In this document: positions 17,319 through 26,541 of the stretch, piece by piece
Layout: every line of letters begins with the position of its first letter
Numbering within the stretch: position 1 is the first letter of the stretch
Assembly (NCBI RefSeq): GCF_918698245.1
Contig: NZ_CAKKMS010000003.1
Span: forward strand, 930,001 to 994,000
Source of the DNA: Pedobacter sp. Bi126
GTDB taxonomy: Bacteria; Bacteroidota; Bacteroidia; Sphingobacteriales; Sphingobacteriaceae
Length of the DNA: 64,000 bases
Direction of reading: 5' to 3'
Notes under the pieces: generated by a model
What the model was told of the DNA's origin: nothing
The model's input: the letters and a program-made list of their open reading frames with translations, nothing else
Database searches by the model: none
Made by a program: the position numbers and the translations under genes

Positions 17319-19163
17319 TTAATAACCAAAGTTTTGAGCCATACTCGGATTTTCGATCAATGTTGTTTTAGGATATGGGAAAAGTTCCTTTTTATTTGCT
17401 TCGAAGTAAAAAGCAATTCCCGTAGAAGTGCTGGTTATGGCGTTTTCTTCTGTAACAGCCTTTCTCCAGTTTTTAGTGGTATATCCGCTCGGGGCTGTTG
17501 AAGTGTTTAATCCTGGTGAGGCAAACACATTATTTGGTACACCACCATAGAGATCGAGTGTAGCTACTTCGTTTACGCTTGTTCCCAACAGGTAATTCCC
17601 CTCTTTGGCATAAACATAATTCGGTACACTGGTATAATCGCCTGTTCCTGCAATCAAAGCACGTATTTTAGTGCGTGTTTCATCAAATTTACTGCCTAAT
17701 AAATTCCAACGGATTAAATCATATTTACGGATGCCCTCCCCTCCAAATTCCAACAACCTTTCTTTCACGATAGCAGTAAAAAAGCCGTTTTTATCCATTG
17801 GTGTTACCGGGATCTGGCCTTCAAAACCAGCATAGGCACGTTTTTGTACTTCCTGCAAGGCATTAACTGCTGTGGCTGATGGTGCTCCGTTAATTTCATT
17901 ATCAGCCTCTGCATACATTAACAGTATATCGGCAAAACGTAACATTGGCCAGTTTACCCCGAAAGTTTGAGCAGCAGAAGAGTTGTTAAAAGTTGTCCAT
18001 GATTTGCGGAATTTTCCATCGGTCATGTTAGACAGGGTATTGATGATTTTTTTTGATGTTGCGGTAATTTCGAAAACGCCGATGGTTACATCCCTGCGGC
18101 AGTCTTTTGTTACATCAAATTCGTAAAAGTAAGTAGGGATAGCATTCATCCCGCCGCCGCCTGAACCAAAAGTAGATGCAGAGTTAAAGCGGATACCGTT
18201 ATAATAACCTAATTTGCTATCGGTAGAAGCATTGCCACCAAAAGCAGCCACTTCAAACATCAGCTCGTGGGCATCATCGTAGCGGGTTGTGGTATGCAAG
18301 GTCTTAAACACATTTTCATAAACAGGATTCAGGTTATGCTCCGAACGGTGGTTCATAATGTCCAAACACTCATCAAAAGCAATTTTATAATAAGTTAAAT
18401 AATCAGCACTGCGTTCCATAGTATGGTTGGCCGATCTTAAAGAATAACCACCTCTGGCTAAGGCGATACGGGCCCTTAAACCTTTAATTGCCCCTTTTGT
18501 ATAACGGAAACTGCCATATTCGGTAATTCCACTTCTCCATGGCACCAGGTCCTCAGCCATTTTTAAATCCGCGATGATCCGATCATAGGTTTTATTGCGG
18601 TCTACATTAGGACCGTACAATGTTTCGGCATCTGCAGAAGGCACGAAAGACGCAGGAACATCACCCCAGTTACGGATCAATTCATAAAGAAACTGTGCTC
18701 TTAATGTTAAAGCTTCACCATAATAGCGCTTCATAATCGTTTTGTCGGCCTCAGAACCATTGGTATAAAGACTAGAGGCCGGGATAAATTTGATGCAGAT
18801 GTTTGCCCGCTCTACGCCTGCATATAATTGTAAAAATGGGTTGATCAGATCGGTATTGTCTGAACTCGCACCATACATGCTAATCCCCCTGCGATCGGAA
18901 GAACTGTAACTTCCCGAGGTTTTAAAATCATCGGCGGTTAAACCGAATAGTGTAGATATGCGGCTTCCGTAACCATTATCACCGCAAAGGCGGTTGTAAA
19001 CCGCAATAATTGCCGCATTGGTGTTTGCTGTACTTTCAAAAACAACATCCGGACTGGAAGTAGATGGCGATTGTACATCTAAATATTTTTTACAGGAAGT
19101 AGTTATGCTCAATGCTCCAACAGCAATTACCATTAAAGCCGATTTTATAAATTTATTGTTCAT
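17319..19163 (-). CDS. susD: SusD/RagB family glycan-binding lipoprotein
   Basis: A 614-residue SusD-type lipoprotein. The leader ends TTSCKKYLDVQSPS, with the lipid-attached Cys and the usual KKYLD start of the mature protein. Mid-protein family landmarks are YYGEALTLRAQFLYELIRNWGDVP and MLRFADILLMYAEADNEING, and the C-terminal ERLLEFGGEGIRKYDLIRW is characteristic. SusD caps the SusC channel from the outside and binds the oligosaccharide. It lies 17 bases after susC. Pectin is inferred as the ligand from the enzymes in the same operon. Confidence 0.94.
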   Translation of the reverse strand: MNNKFIKSALMVIAVGALSITTSCKKYLDVQSPSTSSPDVVFESTANTNAAIIAVYNRLCGDNGYGSRISTLFGLTADDFKTSGSYSSSDRRGISMYGASSDNTDLINPFLQLYAGVERANICIKFIPASSLYTNGSEADKTIMKRYYGEALTLRAQFLYELIRNWGDVPASFVPSADAETLYGPNVDRNKTYDRIIADLKMAEDLVPWRSGITEYGSFRYTKGAIKGLRARIALARGGYSLRSANHTMERSADYLTYYKIAFDECLDIMNHRSEHNLNPVYENVFKTLHTTTRYDDAHELMFEVAAFGGNASTDSKLGYYNGIRFNSASTFGSGGGGMNAIPTYFYEFDVTKDCRRDVTIGVFEITATSKKIINTLSNMTDGKFRKSWTTFNNSSAAQTFGVNWPMLRFADILLMYAEADNEINGAPSATAVNALQEVQKRAYAGFEGQIPVTPMDKNGFFTAIVKERLLEFGGEGIRKYDLIRWNLLGSKFDETRTKIRALIAGTGDYTSVPNYVYAKEGNYLLGTSVNEVATLDLYGGVPNNVFASPGLNTSTAPSGYTTKNWRKAVTEENAITSTSTGIAFYFEANKKELFPYPKTTLIENPSMAQNFGY

Positions 19164-19180
19164 TTTCTTTAATGTTGAGG

Positions 19181-22100
19181 TTAAAATACCATGTTAATAC
19201 CAGCAAGGATATATCTGCTGCGCGGATAAGCAGCATAATCTATACCTGGCGTAAGTGGATTCGATCGGCGGGTGTTTGCTTCAGGATCATAACCAGTATA
19301 GCCCGTTATCGTATATAAGTTATTAACTGTTCCATATACCCTTAATTTTGAAATGAAACCTGTTTTTCTGATCAAAGCCTGTGGTAAGGAATAACCTAAT
19401 GTCAGGTTGCTGATTCTTAAAAATGAGCCACTTTCAATAGCGTAAGAGGTTAAGGCATAGTTCCCTCCTGTTGGTGTCCATAAGGAAGTATTGGCATTCA
19501 TGGCAGTCAATAATGCCGGATCTGTTAACTTTACACCATTGGCATCAAAATTCTGCCAGCGATCGTTCATCACCGCAAGTAAATTGTTGTCTTTTACGTT
19601 GTATTGCGAGGTAAACTCTATTTTGTTGGCGTTGTACACCTTGCTTCCGTAGCTAAAGTTTACAAATACGGTCAAATCGAAGTTTTTATAGGCAAACTGG
19701 TTGTTAAAACCACCGGTGAATTTCGGCTGCGCTGTACCTAAAACCGTTCTGTCGTCATCCCCGATCATCATACTTGATGAAGACGATAGCTTTTGAACCT
19801 TCATGTCGCCTGGCTGAGGATCACGGTTGCCCAATAATACCCTGCTATTTGCAACTGTTGGCTTAAGTGTATAGGTATAGGCACCAGTAGTTGCGTTTTG
19901 GACATAGGTGAAATCATCAACAGTATATCGCCCATCCGAAACGAAACCGTAAAACTGGCCAACCGGTTGGCCTACTTCAACTTTAAAATCGCCTAAGCTG
20001 TTTACCCAGCCTGATTGTGTGATGTATGAATTTACGCCATTTTGCAATTCGACAATTTTGTTCTTGTTGAATGAAATGTTGAAACTGGTATTGTAGCTGA
20101 AGTTTTTGGTTTTAACGGCCTGATAGTTTAATTGCAGTTCGAAACCTCTATTTTGCGTTTTACCCACGTTTTGCTGTTGTGTAGCATACCCCGTAGTTTG
20201 TGGCACATTTGCATTTAAAAGTAGGTTTTTTGTTCTATTATCGTAATAATCTAAATTAAGCGATAACTTGTTTTTAAATAAATCGATATCAATACCCAGG
20301 TTTTTAGAGATATTGGTTTCCCAGGTGATGTTAGGGTTAGATAAAATATTTCCTGTAGCAGTACCTGAAATTAAACCGGTTGATACTGAGCCATCTGTAT
20401 CGGCATAACCACCGGTGGTAGAACTTAGGTAAAACAATGTTCTAAATAAATCCTGACCGATGCGGTTGTTCCCTGCTGCACCATAACTAAACCTAACTTT
20501 AAAGTTATCTAACCAATCGAGGTTCAGATCTTTTACAAATTTCTCTTCCGTTACCCTCCAGGCTACTTGCGCAGATGGGAAATAACCCCATTGTTTCCCT
20601 TCCGCAAATAACGAAGAAGCATCTGTTCTAAAATTTACAGTGGCCAGGTATTTATTTTTAAAACCGTAAGAGGCCCTGCTAAACACCGAAAACTGCCTGG
20701 TGCCAGAAATTAGTGAAGTTGGCCTGTCCTGAATGGTATTTGCCGGAGCGCTGCTCACAAAAGCATCATCGGGAGAGATATTTACGGGTAAAAATTTAAG
20801 TACCGTTGTTCTCGAATCTATATCGACCATGTTGATTTCCTGGCCAACCAATAAATCTAAACTATGGTCTTTACCCAGATTTGGTTTATAGTTAATGGTG
20901 TTGGTATTGATAAAAGATTTTTGGGCTACCGTGTCCAGTTGGATGGCAGGTAAACCCGCATTGTTCCTGGCTACGTTACTTACCGGGCCATTAAAGGTAT
21001 TAACATGTCTGTTGGTTCGGTTGTAACCAACTGTACTCTTTATCGTTAAGTTTTTAAGAATCGAATATTGTACATAACCGCTCGAAATTAAATCGTTGCG
21101 ATAATCATATTTCAATTCCTGGTTGGCCAAAGTAATTGGATTGGTTAATCCGGTAGTTAAATAGTCTGCGTCGAATAAATCGCCAGAATCGCCACCACCC
21201 GAATAAGGCTGGTAACGTACAGAATTTCTTAAACGGTTCGTACCTTGCGAACCTGTAGAGGTTGTTCCAACCCCATCAATACGCTGACCGCTGTAACGGG
21301 CATTTAGGCCAACCCTGAATTTATCAGAAAATTTATGGTCTAAACGCATCGAAGCAAAAGTTCTTCTATAGCCAGAGTTAAGCATAATACCGTCTTCCTT
21401 GGTATTGTTTACCGAAACATTGTAAGTGGTTTTAGAAGTACCGCCTGACAGATTTAAAACTTCGGTATTGCTCCATGCCTGACGGCCGAAAACTTTGTCC
21501 TGCCAATCGATATTTGGAATATTTTTGTAAATGTCAAGATCTTCGAACGTGCCATACTTTTTGGTAAAAGTATCTTTTACCTCCTGGTTGGTGTTGTTGT
21601 TATAGAGTTCATATTGATATTTGATAAACTCATAAGGATTCATTACATCCAGCTCGTTTACAATCTGCCGCGCACCCGCATAAGCATCAAACGAGACAAT
21701 CGGCCTTCCTTTCTTTCCACTTTTTGTGGTAATGATCACTACTCCATTAGCGCCTCTACTACCATAAATTGATGTTGATGCCACATCTTTTAAAACATCG
21801 ATAGACTGGATTTCGTTCGGCGATAAAATGGATAATGCATTTTCAACCTGGATTCCATCTACAATGTACAATGGAGAATTATCACCCGTAAGTGAACTGC
21901 CACCACGTACTTTAATTACAATTTCGGCGCCCGGGCTTCCTTCTGTTGTGGTAACCGATACACCTGCCAGTTTACCCGCTAAAGCCTGGGCTGCGGTGCT
22001 TACCGGGAACTGATCAATATCTTTTCCGGTAATGGAAGATACTGAGCCCGTTAAGGCTTCTTTACGCACAGATCCGTAACCGATGTTTACGGTAACCTCT

Positions 22101-22411
22101 TGTAAAGTGTTGGCATCTTCTTCAAGTGTTACGTCTATCTTGTTTTGCTCGCCTACAGCAACACTTTTTGTTTTATAACCTACATAGGTAAAAATTAGGG
22201 TAGTGCCTTTGGCCGGAATGGAAATTTTGTAAACTCCATTCGCATCAGTACTGGCTCCAATTTTCGAATCCTTTATCGATACACTCACGCCTATTAGTGG
22301 CTGCCCATCAGATTTATCCTTTACAGTTCCTGTTAATTGTCTGTTTTGTGCTTGAGCGACAGATAATCCAAAAAAAGAGAGAAGTGCTAAAAAGAGTAAA
22401 ACTCTGCTCAT
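19181..22411 (-). CDS. susC: SusC/RagA family TonB-dependent outer-membrane transporter
   Basis: A 1076-residue outer-membrane protein with a signal peptide ending SVAQAQ. Residues about 25-110 are a carboxypeptidase-regulatory-like domain (LTGTVKDKSDGQPLIGVSV), followed by the plug domain (ALAGKLAGVSVTT, LYIVDGIQVE, TSIYGSRGANGVVIITTK) and a long beta-barrel ending in aromatic NMVF. It imports oligosaccharides with TonB energy together with SusD. It heads a five-gene minus-strand operon. A palindrome resembling a LacI-family operator lies 45-60 bases upstream of its start, and the LacI gene is divergent. Confidence 0.95.
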   Translation of the reverse strand: MSRVLLFLALLSFFGLSVAQAQNRQLTGTVKDKSDGQPLIGVSVSIKDSKIGASTDANGVYKISIPAKGTTLIFTYVGYKTKSVAVGEQNKIDVTLEEDANTLQEVTVNIGYGSVRKEALTGSVSSITGKDIDQFPVSTAAQALAGKLAGVSVTTTEGSPGAEIVIKVRGGSSLTGDNSPLYIVDGIQVENALSILSPNEIQSIDVLKDVASTSIYGSRGANGVVIITTKSGKKGRPIVSFDAYAGARQIVNELDVMNPYEFIKYQYELYNNNTNQEVKDTFTKKYGTFEDLDIYKNIPNIDWQDKVFGRQAWSNTEVLNLSGGTSKTTYNVSVNNTKEDGIMLNSGYRRTFASMRLDHKFSDKFRVGLNARYSGQRIDGVGTTSTGSQGTNRLRNSVRYQPYSGGGDSGDLFDADYLTTGLTNPITLANQELKYDYRNDLISSGYVQYSILKNLTIKSTVGYNRTNRHVNTFNGPVSNVARNNAGLPAIQLDTVAQKSFINTNTINYKPNLGKDHSLDLLVGQEINMVDIDSRTTVLKFLPVNISPDDAFVSSAPANTIQDRPTSLISGTRQFSVFSRASYGFKNKYLATVNFRTDASSLFAEGKQWGYFPSAQVAWRVTEEKFVKDLNLDWLDNFKVRFSYGAAGNNRIGQDLFRTLFYLSSTTGGYADTDGSVSTGLISGTATGNILSNPNITWETNISKNLGIDIDLFKNKLSLNLDYYDNRTKNLLLNANVPQTTGYATQQQNVGKTQNRGFELQLNYQAVKTKNFSYNTSFNISFNKNKIVELQNGVNSYITQSGWVNSLGDFKVEVGQPVGQFYGFVSDGRYTVDDFTYVQNATTGAYTYTLKPTVANSRVLLGNRDPQPGDMKVQKLSSSSSMMIGDDDRTVLGTAQPKFTGGFNNQFAYKNFDLTVFVNFSYGSKVYNANKIEFTSQYNVKDNNLLAVMNDRWQNFDANGVKLTDPALLTAMNANTSLWTPTGGNYALTSYAIESGSFLRISNLTLGYSLPQALIRKTGFISKLRVYGTVNNLYTITGYTGYDPEANTRRSNPLTPGIDYAAYPRSRYILAGINMVF

Positions 22412-22455
22412 AGTTATTTATTTATTTATTTGAAGTAATTTGGTTTTTTATGATG

Positions 22456-22471
22456 CTGCAATCGCTTGCAG
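22456..22471. promoter_or_regulatory. Putative LacI-family operator upstream of susC
   Basis: CTGCAA-TCGC-TTGCAG is a perfect palindrome with the TGCAA-NCGN-TTGCA layout and central CG usual for LacI-family proteins. It is 45 bases upstream of the susC start and in the gap shared with the divergent LacI gene. The xylB operator at 48827 has the same layout. Confidence 0.55.
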
Positions 22472-22488
22472 ATAGAATATAATTCTAT
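22472..22488. promoter_or_regulatory. Palindrome abutting the putative operator
   Basis: ATAGAAT-ATA-ATTCTAT is a perfect inverted repeat with seven-base arms that begins one base after the putative LacI operator. It is AT-rich and may be a second protein site or a hairpin in the susC leader. Its role is not known. Confidence 0.35.
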
Positions 22489-22581
22489 TTCGGGATGTTA
22501 TAGTTAGTTTATATTTGGTTACGTTGATGTAACAATTTTACAAACTAAAAAGCAATTGAAACCAGATTTAACTAAAAAACT

Positions 22582-22596
22582 GTGCAAACGTTCCCA
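22582..22596. promoter_or_regulatory. Possible second (degenerate) LacI-type site
   Basis: GTGCAAACGTTCCCA carries one good half site, TGCAA-ACGT, but its right half does not match. It lies 84 bases upstream of the LacI-family gene, where it could serve autoregulation. The evidence is weak. Confidence 0.3.
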
Positions 22597-22679
22597 AAAA
22601 CGTAGATATGACGTTTATTAATGTTGCTTATCCAATCCCCTTAAAGAGATATTTTTTGTAACTTGTACGCATTACGAAA

Positions 22680-23690
22680 ATGAGATTTGAAACATCTACC
22701 ATAAAGGATATTGCTAAAGCGTTGGGATTGTCAACTTCAACAGTCTCCAGGGCTTTAAGAGACCGTTACGAAATTAGTGAGGAAACTAAAAAACTGGTTT
22801 TGGCTTATGCTGAAAAGGTTAATTACCGCGCTAATCCTATCGCCAGAAGTTTAAAGGAGCGCCGTAGCTATTCTATCGGCATTATTGTGAGCGAAATTGC
22901 CAACAACTTTTTTTCTCAGGTGATAAATGGTATTGAATCCATCGCTTATGATAAAGATTATCACGTTATCATCTCTCAAAGTCACGAATCTTATAAGCAG
23001 GAGAAACTGAATGTTGAGCACCTTGCGTCACGTTCTATTGATGGCTTGTTGATCGCGCTATCCTCTGAAACGCAGGATATCGATTACCTGCGGAGTTTAT
23101 ATGCCAAGGGCTTACCAATTGTTTTTTTCGACCGTGTGCCTAAAGATTTTGAAACCCATAAGGTAATCGCGAATAATTTTAAAGGTTCTTTTGATGCCAC
23201 AGAACATCTTATTTTATCTGGAAAAAGAACCATTGCCCATTTAACCAATTCCGAAAACCTTTCGATAACTAAAGAAAGACTCGAAGGTTACAAGGCAGCC
23301 TTGGTTAAATACCATATCGAATTTAGACCTGAGCTGGTTAAATATTGCCAGCATGGCGGTATGCACAGTGCAGAGCTGGAACAGGCGGTTAAAGAACTTT
23401 TGCCGTTACAGCCAGATGGGATTTTTATTTCGAGCGACCGCTTAACTACCGGCTGCATTATGGCGCTGAAGAAAACCAATCCTGAAGTGGCACATAAAAT
23501 TGCGATTGCAGGTTTTACTAATTCTAACCTGGTCGAATTATTTTCACCATCTCTAACCTCGGTTAAACAGCCCGCATTCGAAATGGGGCAGGTAGCCACC
23601 GAACTGTTAATCTCGATGATCGAAGCCAAAAGGCCCGTAACTGAATTCGAAACAAAGGTTTTGGATACCGAATTGGTGAAGAAGCGGTGA
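22680..23690 (+). CDS. LacI-family transcriptional regulator
   Basis: A 336-residue regulator. Residues 7-55 are a LacI helix-turn-helix and hinge (TIKDIAKALGLSTSTVSRAL, with NPIARSLKERRS), and residues 60-336 are a periplasmic-binding-protein-like effector domain (YSIGIIVSEIANNFFSQVINGIE, PIVFFDRVP, DGIFISSDRLTTGCIMAL, TSVKQPAFEMGQVATELL). It is divergent from susC, with the two putative operators in the 268-base gap between them. It probably controls the pectin operon in response to a uronate or uronate intermediate. The effector cannot be read from the sequence. Confidence 0.9.
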   Translation: MRFETSTIKDIAKALGLSTSTVSRALRDRYEISEETKKLVLAYAEKVNYRANPIARSLKERRSYSIGIIVSEIANNFFSQVINGIESIAYDKDYHVIISQSHESYKQEKLNVEHLASRSIDGLLIALSSETQDIDYLRSLYAKGLPIVFFDRVPKDFETHKVIANNFKGSFDATEHLILSGKRTIAHLTNSENLSITKERLEGYKAALVKYHIEFRPELVKYCQHGGMHSAELEQAVKELLPLQPDGIFISSDRLTTGCIMALKKTNPEVAHKIAIAGFTNSNLVELFSPSLTSVKQPAFEMGQVATELLISMIEAKRPVTEFETKVLDTELVKKR

Positions 23691-23831
23691 GCGCCAGGCG
23701 GTTGGCGATTTGTGCAAGGTGTTTAGCGGTATACGGCTGATGCACGGCACGCTAAACTTCCAACCCTCAACTCCAAACTTATCATCCATCGTTAGCGCCA
23801 AACGCGCTACACCAAACTCCCTACAAATTAT

Positions 23832-23839
23832 TACCTTTG
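23832..23839 (+). promoter_or_regulatory. TAnnTTTG promoter -7 box for rlmI
   Basis: TACCTTTG matches the Bacteroidota -7 consensus TAnnTTTG and ends only four bases before the rlmI ATG. Transcription starting about five bases after the box would begin at the A of the start codon, so the mRNA would be leaderless. No clear -33 TTG was found. Confidence 0.45.
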
Positions 23840-23843
23840 CAGC

Positions 23844-25028
23844 ATGGTAGAAATCACATTAAAAAAGGGCAAAGAAAAAGCGGCATTACAAAGACATCCA
23901 TGGGTATTTTCCGGAGCATTGGAAAAAGTTAAGGGAAAACCTGAAGATGGTGATGTAGTAAAAGTTTTTGCTTTCGACAATGAATTTCTAGCTTATGGTT
24001 ATTACAACAGCAATTCGCGTGTTGCCGTTCGTCTTTTGGAATGGGATGAAACTCAAACCATTGATAACAGCTGGTACCAGAACCGCTTAAGGCAGGCTAT
24101 TGCTTCACGTCAGTTTATGTTAGGCGAACAGACCAATACCTGCCGACTGGTTTTTAGCGAAGCTGATTTCCTTCCAGGTTTAATTGTTGATCAATATGCT
24201 GATTTTCTTTCTCTTCAGATTTTAAGTTCTGGAATCGAAAAAGTGAAAGCAGAAATCGTAGAAATTTTAAAAACTGAACTAAATCCAAAAGGAATCTTTG
24301 ATAAAAGTGACGCTACTGCGCGTACCCACGAAGGTTTACCCATCGAAAACGGATTACTCTGGGGCGAAAACCCACCAGAATTTTTGGAGGTAAAAGAAAA
24401 TGGAATTATTTACCACATCAATATTGCAGAAGGACAAAAATCAGGATTTTACTGCGATCAGCGAGATAATAGACACATTTTAGCCAGTTATACAAAAGGT
24501 AAAAAAGTTTTAGACTGTTTTAGTTACAGCGGTGGATTTAGCTTAAATAGTTTAGCTAATGGTGCTGCAAGCATTACCAGTGTTGATAGTTCGGCTTTGG
24601 CTATAGAAACATTAAAACAAAACGTAGCCCTAAACCAATTCGATGCGGATAAAGTAACAGCCATACAATCGGATGTAAATAAACAACTGCGGGCTTTCAA
24701 AGAATCGGGCGAATTATTTGATGTAATTGTGCTCGATCCACCTAAATACGCGCCATCGCGTTCGGCATTAGACCGTGCGGCAAGAGCTTATAAAGATTTA
24801 AACCGTTTAGGCATGTTATTGCTAGAAAAAGCGGGCTTATTGGCTACTTTCTCTTGCTCGGGAGCGGTTGATATCGAAACCTTTAAACAGATTATTGCCT
24901 GGGCGGCACTTGATGCTGGCAAAGAAGTTCAGATTATTAAACAATTCTGCCAGCCAGAAGACCATCCGGTCCGGATTTCTTTTCCGGAAGGAGAATACTT
25001 AAAGGGATTGTTGTTAAGGGTGCTATAA
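23844..25028 (+). CDS. rlmI: 23S rRNA (cytosine-1962-C5)-methyltransferase
   Basis: A 394-residue class I SAM methyltransferase of the RlmI/YccW type. An N-terminal PUA-like domain (residues about 1-75, with RHPWVFSGALEKVKG) is followed by a middle domain and a Rossmann domain with VLDCFSYSGGFSLNSLANGA and the catalytic VLDPPKYA and TFSCSGAV segments. In E. coli this protein methylates C1962 of 23S rRNA. It stands alone on the plus strand after the LacI gene. The ATG is unusually close to the -7 box upstream. Confidence 0.9.
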   Translation: MVEITLKKGKEKAALQRHPWVFSGALEKVKGKPEDGDVVKVFAFDNEFLAYGYYNSNSRVAVRLLEWDETQTIDNSWYQNRLRQAIASRQFMLGEQTNTCRLVFSEADFLPGLIVDQYADFLSLQILSSGIEKVKAEIVEILKTELNPKGIFDKSDATARTHEGLPIENGLLWGENPPEFLEVKENGIIYHINIAEGQKSGFYCDQRDNRHILASYTKGKKVLDCFSYSGGFSLNSLANGAASITSVDSSALAIETLKQNVALNQFDADKVTAIQSDVNKQLRAFKESGELFDVIVLDPPKYAPSRSALDRAARAYKDLNRLGMLLLEKAGLLATFSCSGAVDIETFKQIIAWAALDAGKEVQIIKQFCQPEDHPVRISFPEGEYLKGLLLRVL

Positions 25029-25139
25029 ATTTATCCCTTACCGATCTACAATAAAGTACAAAGACACAAAGCACCAAGGTATTTTGAAAATTAACCAAGT
25101 GTTATTGTGTCCTTGTGCTAGGCTGAAATCAGCATCTGG

Positions 25140-25574
25140 TTAGCCAACCATTACTTTAGCTGTAATAGCCAGTCTGTTCCAGGCATTAATGGTAACTATA
25201 GCCATAATAATCTGTGCTAATTCCTGCTCATTAAAAAAGCTTGCAGCTTTCTGATAAGTTGCATCAGAAACATGGTGGCTAATTAACGTTACTTCTTCTG
25301 TTAAAGCCAAAACAGCTTCTTCTTGTGCCGTAAATAAGGTTGTTTCCCTCCAGGCATTTAATAAGTACAAACGTTGTTCGGTTTCTCCTATTTTGCGGGC
25401 ATCGGTTGAGTGCATATTTAAGCAAAATGCACAGCCGTTAATTTGCGATGCACGCATTTTAATCAGTTCTAAAAGAATTGGATCTAGTTTGCTGGTTGAT
25501 AAATATTTCTCTAAACCGTACATGGCTTGGTAAGCTGCGGGTTCTACTTTTGGGATATCAATTCTACTTTCCAT
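25140..25574 (-). CDS. AhpD-like carboxymuconolactone decarboxylase family protein
   Basis: A 144-residue protein with the AhpD-type redox motif CAFCLNMHS inside KMRASQINGCAFCLNMHSTDARK, followed by helices typical of the CMD fold. Family members are alkylhydroperoxidase-like and often of unknown substrate. It is downstream of, and on the same strand as, a Crp-type regulator gene, an arrangement that is common in Bacteroidota. A 342-base gap filled with repeat sequence separates the two. Confidence 0.82.
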   Translation of the reverse strand: MESRIDIPKVEPAAYQAMYGLEKYLSTSKLDPILLELIKMRASQINGCAFCLNMHSTDARKIGETEQRLYLLNAWRETTLFTAQEEAVLALTEEVTLISHHVSDATYQKAASFFNEQELAQIIMAIVTINAWNRLAITAKVMVG

Positions 25575-25655
25575 TTTATTTGTTTTTTGATTACGATGTA
25601 AAGTTCTGCAACTTATCGAGCAAAAAACTTAATGTAGTTTAAGAAATGAATTTTC

Positions 25656-25908
25656 TAACCGCAAAGGGCACAAAGGCTTTTGCAAAGTGCGCTAAGTAGC
25701 GTTAAAGTCCTGTTAGTTCGCCATTTAATATTACTCGATAAATGTATGCGATTCGTCATTTCGACCGCAGTGTTCCAAAGGAACTCCTTCGGAGGAGAAA
25801 TCTATGGGTAATTTATTTCATAACAGAACTTACAGATTTCTCCTTTCCGCTTCGCTCCAGTCGAAATGACGAAATTCAATAAGCCCAACTCTGCGTGCTT
25901 TGCGGTTA
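25656..25908. repeat. Nested inverted repeats between the ahpD-like and crp-like genes
   Basis: The outer arms TAACCGCAAAG (25656-25666) and CTTTGCGGTTA (25898-25908) match perfectly. Inside them TTCGTCATTTCGA (25752-25764) and TCGAAATGACGAA (25861-25873) match perfectly over 13 bases, and further in GGAGAAATCT (25794-25803) pairs with AGATTTCTCC (25834-25843). Together they fill the 342-base gap, and no gene is seen there. It looks like one repeat element inserted inside another. Confidence 0.7.
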
Positions 25909-25916
25909 ACAAACGA

Positions 25917-26486
25917 TTATTTCTTAGCCCTGATTTTACTCAGAAATTCTGGAGTAAAGCCGAGGTAAGAAGCCAGCATATACTGTGGTACACGCTGTAC
26001 AAATTCGGGGAATAATTGATTGAAATGACGGTATCTTTCCTCTGCTGTTTGGCTGTACAGGAATTTTATCCTCCGTTGTGAAGCCTGATGGTTTTTTTGC
26101 AAGATCAATCTGAAGTACCTTTCCAGCTTGGGGAGTTTATGGAACATTTCATCATAATGGTGATGTTCGATGGCTATCACCTCGGTGGTTTCTGCTGCCT
26201 GGATATAAAATTCAGATTGCTCATGAAATAGAAAGCTGGTTAGATCGGTAATCCACCAGTTTTCGATGGCAAACTGTGTGGTTTGCTCAGCACCCTTTAT
26301 ATCAATGAAATAGAGCCTCAGGCAGCCTTTTACTACAAAATAATTCGCCCTGCAGGTTTGCCCTTCTTCTAATAAAAAAGCTTTCTTTTTAACGGAAAAA
26401 GATTTGAGTAGCGATGCAAGGGTTTCCTGCTCATCGCTACTCAAATCTATAAATCTATTAATGTGGTTATAAAGTGCACTATACAT
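25917..26486 (-). CDS. Crp/Fnr-family transcriptional regulator
   Basis: A 189-residue protein with a cyclic-nucleotide-binding-like beta-roll (residues about 15-125, FLLEEGQTCRANYFVVKGCLRLYF) and a short C-terminal DNA-binding part ending QRVPQYMLASYLGFTPEFLSKIR. That ending and length are usual for the Bacteroidota Crp/Fnr subgroup. No Cys cluster for an iron-sulfur centre is seen, and the nucleotide-contact residues of E. coli Crp are not obvious. The downstream AhpD-like gene is a likely target. Confidence 0.85.
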   Translation of the reverse strand: MYSALYNHINRFIDLSSDEQETLASLLKSFSVKKKAFLLEEGQTCRANYFVVKGCLRLYFIDIKGAEQTTQFAIENWWITDLTSFLFHEQSEFYIQAAETTEVIAIEHHHYDEMFHKLPKLERYFRLILQKNHQASQRRIKFLYSQTAEERYRHFNQLFPEFVQRVPQYMLASYLGFTPEFLSKIRAKK

Positions 26487-26541
26487 AGCTATACTAATGA
26501 TTAGCTAAAATAGGTATAATTATAAAAATGAAATCAATAGC

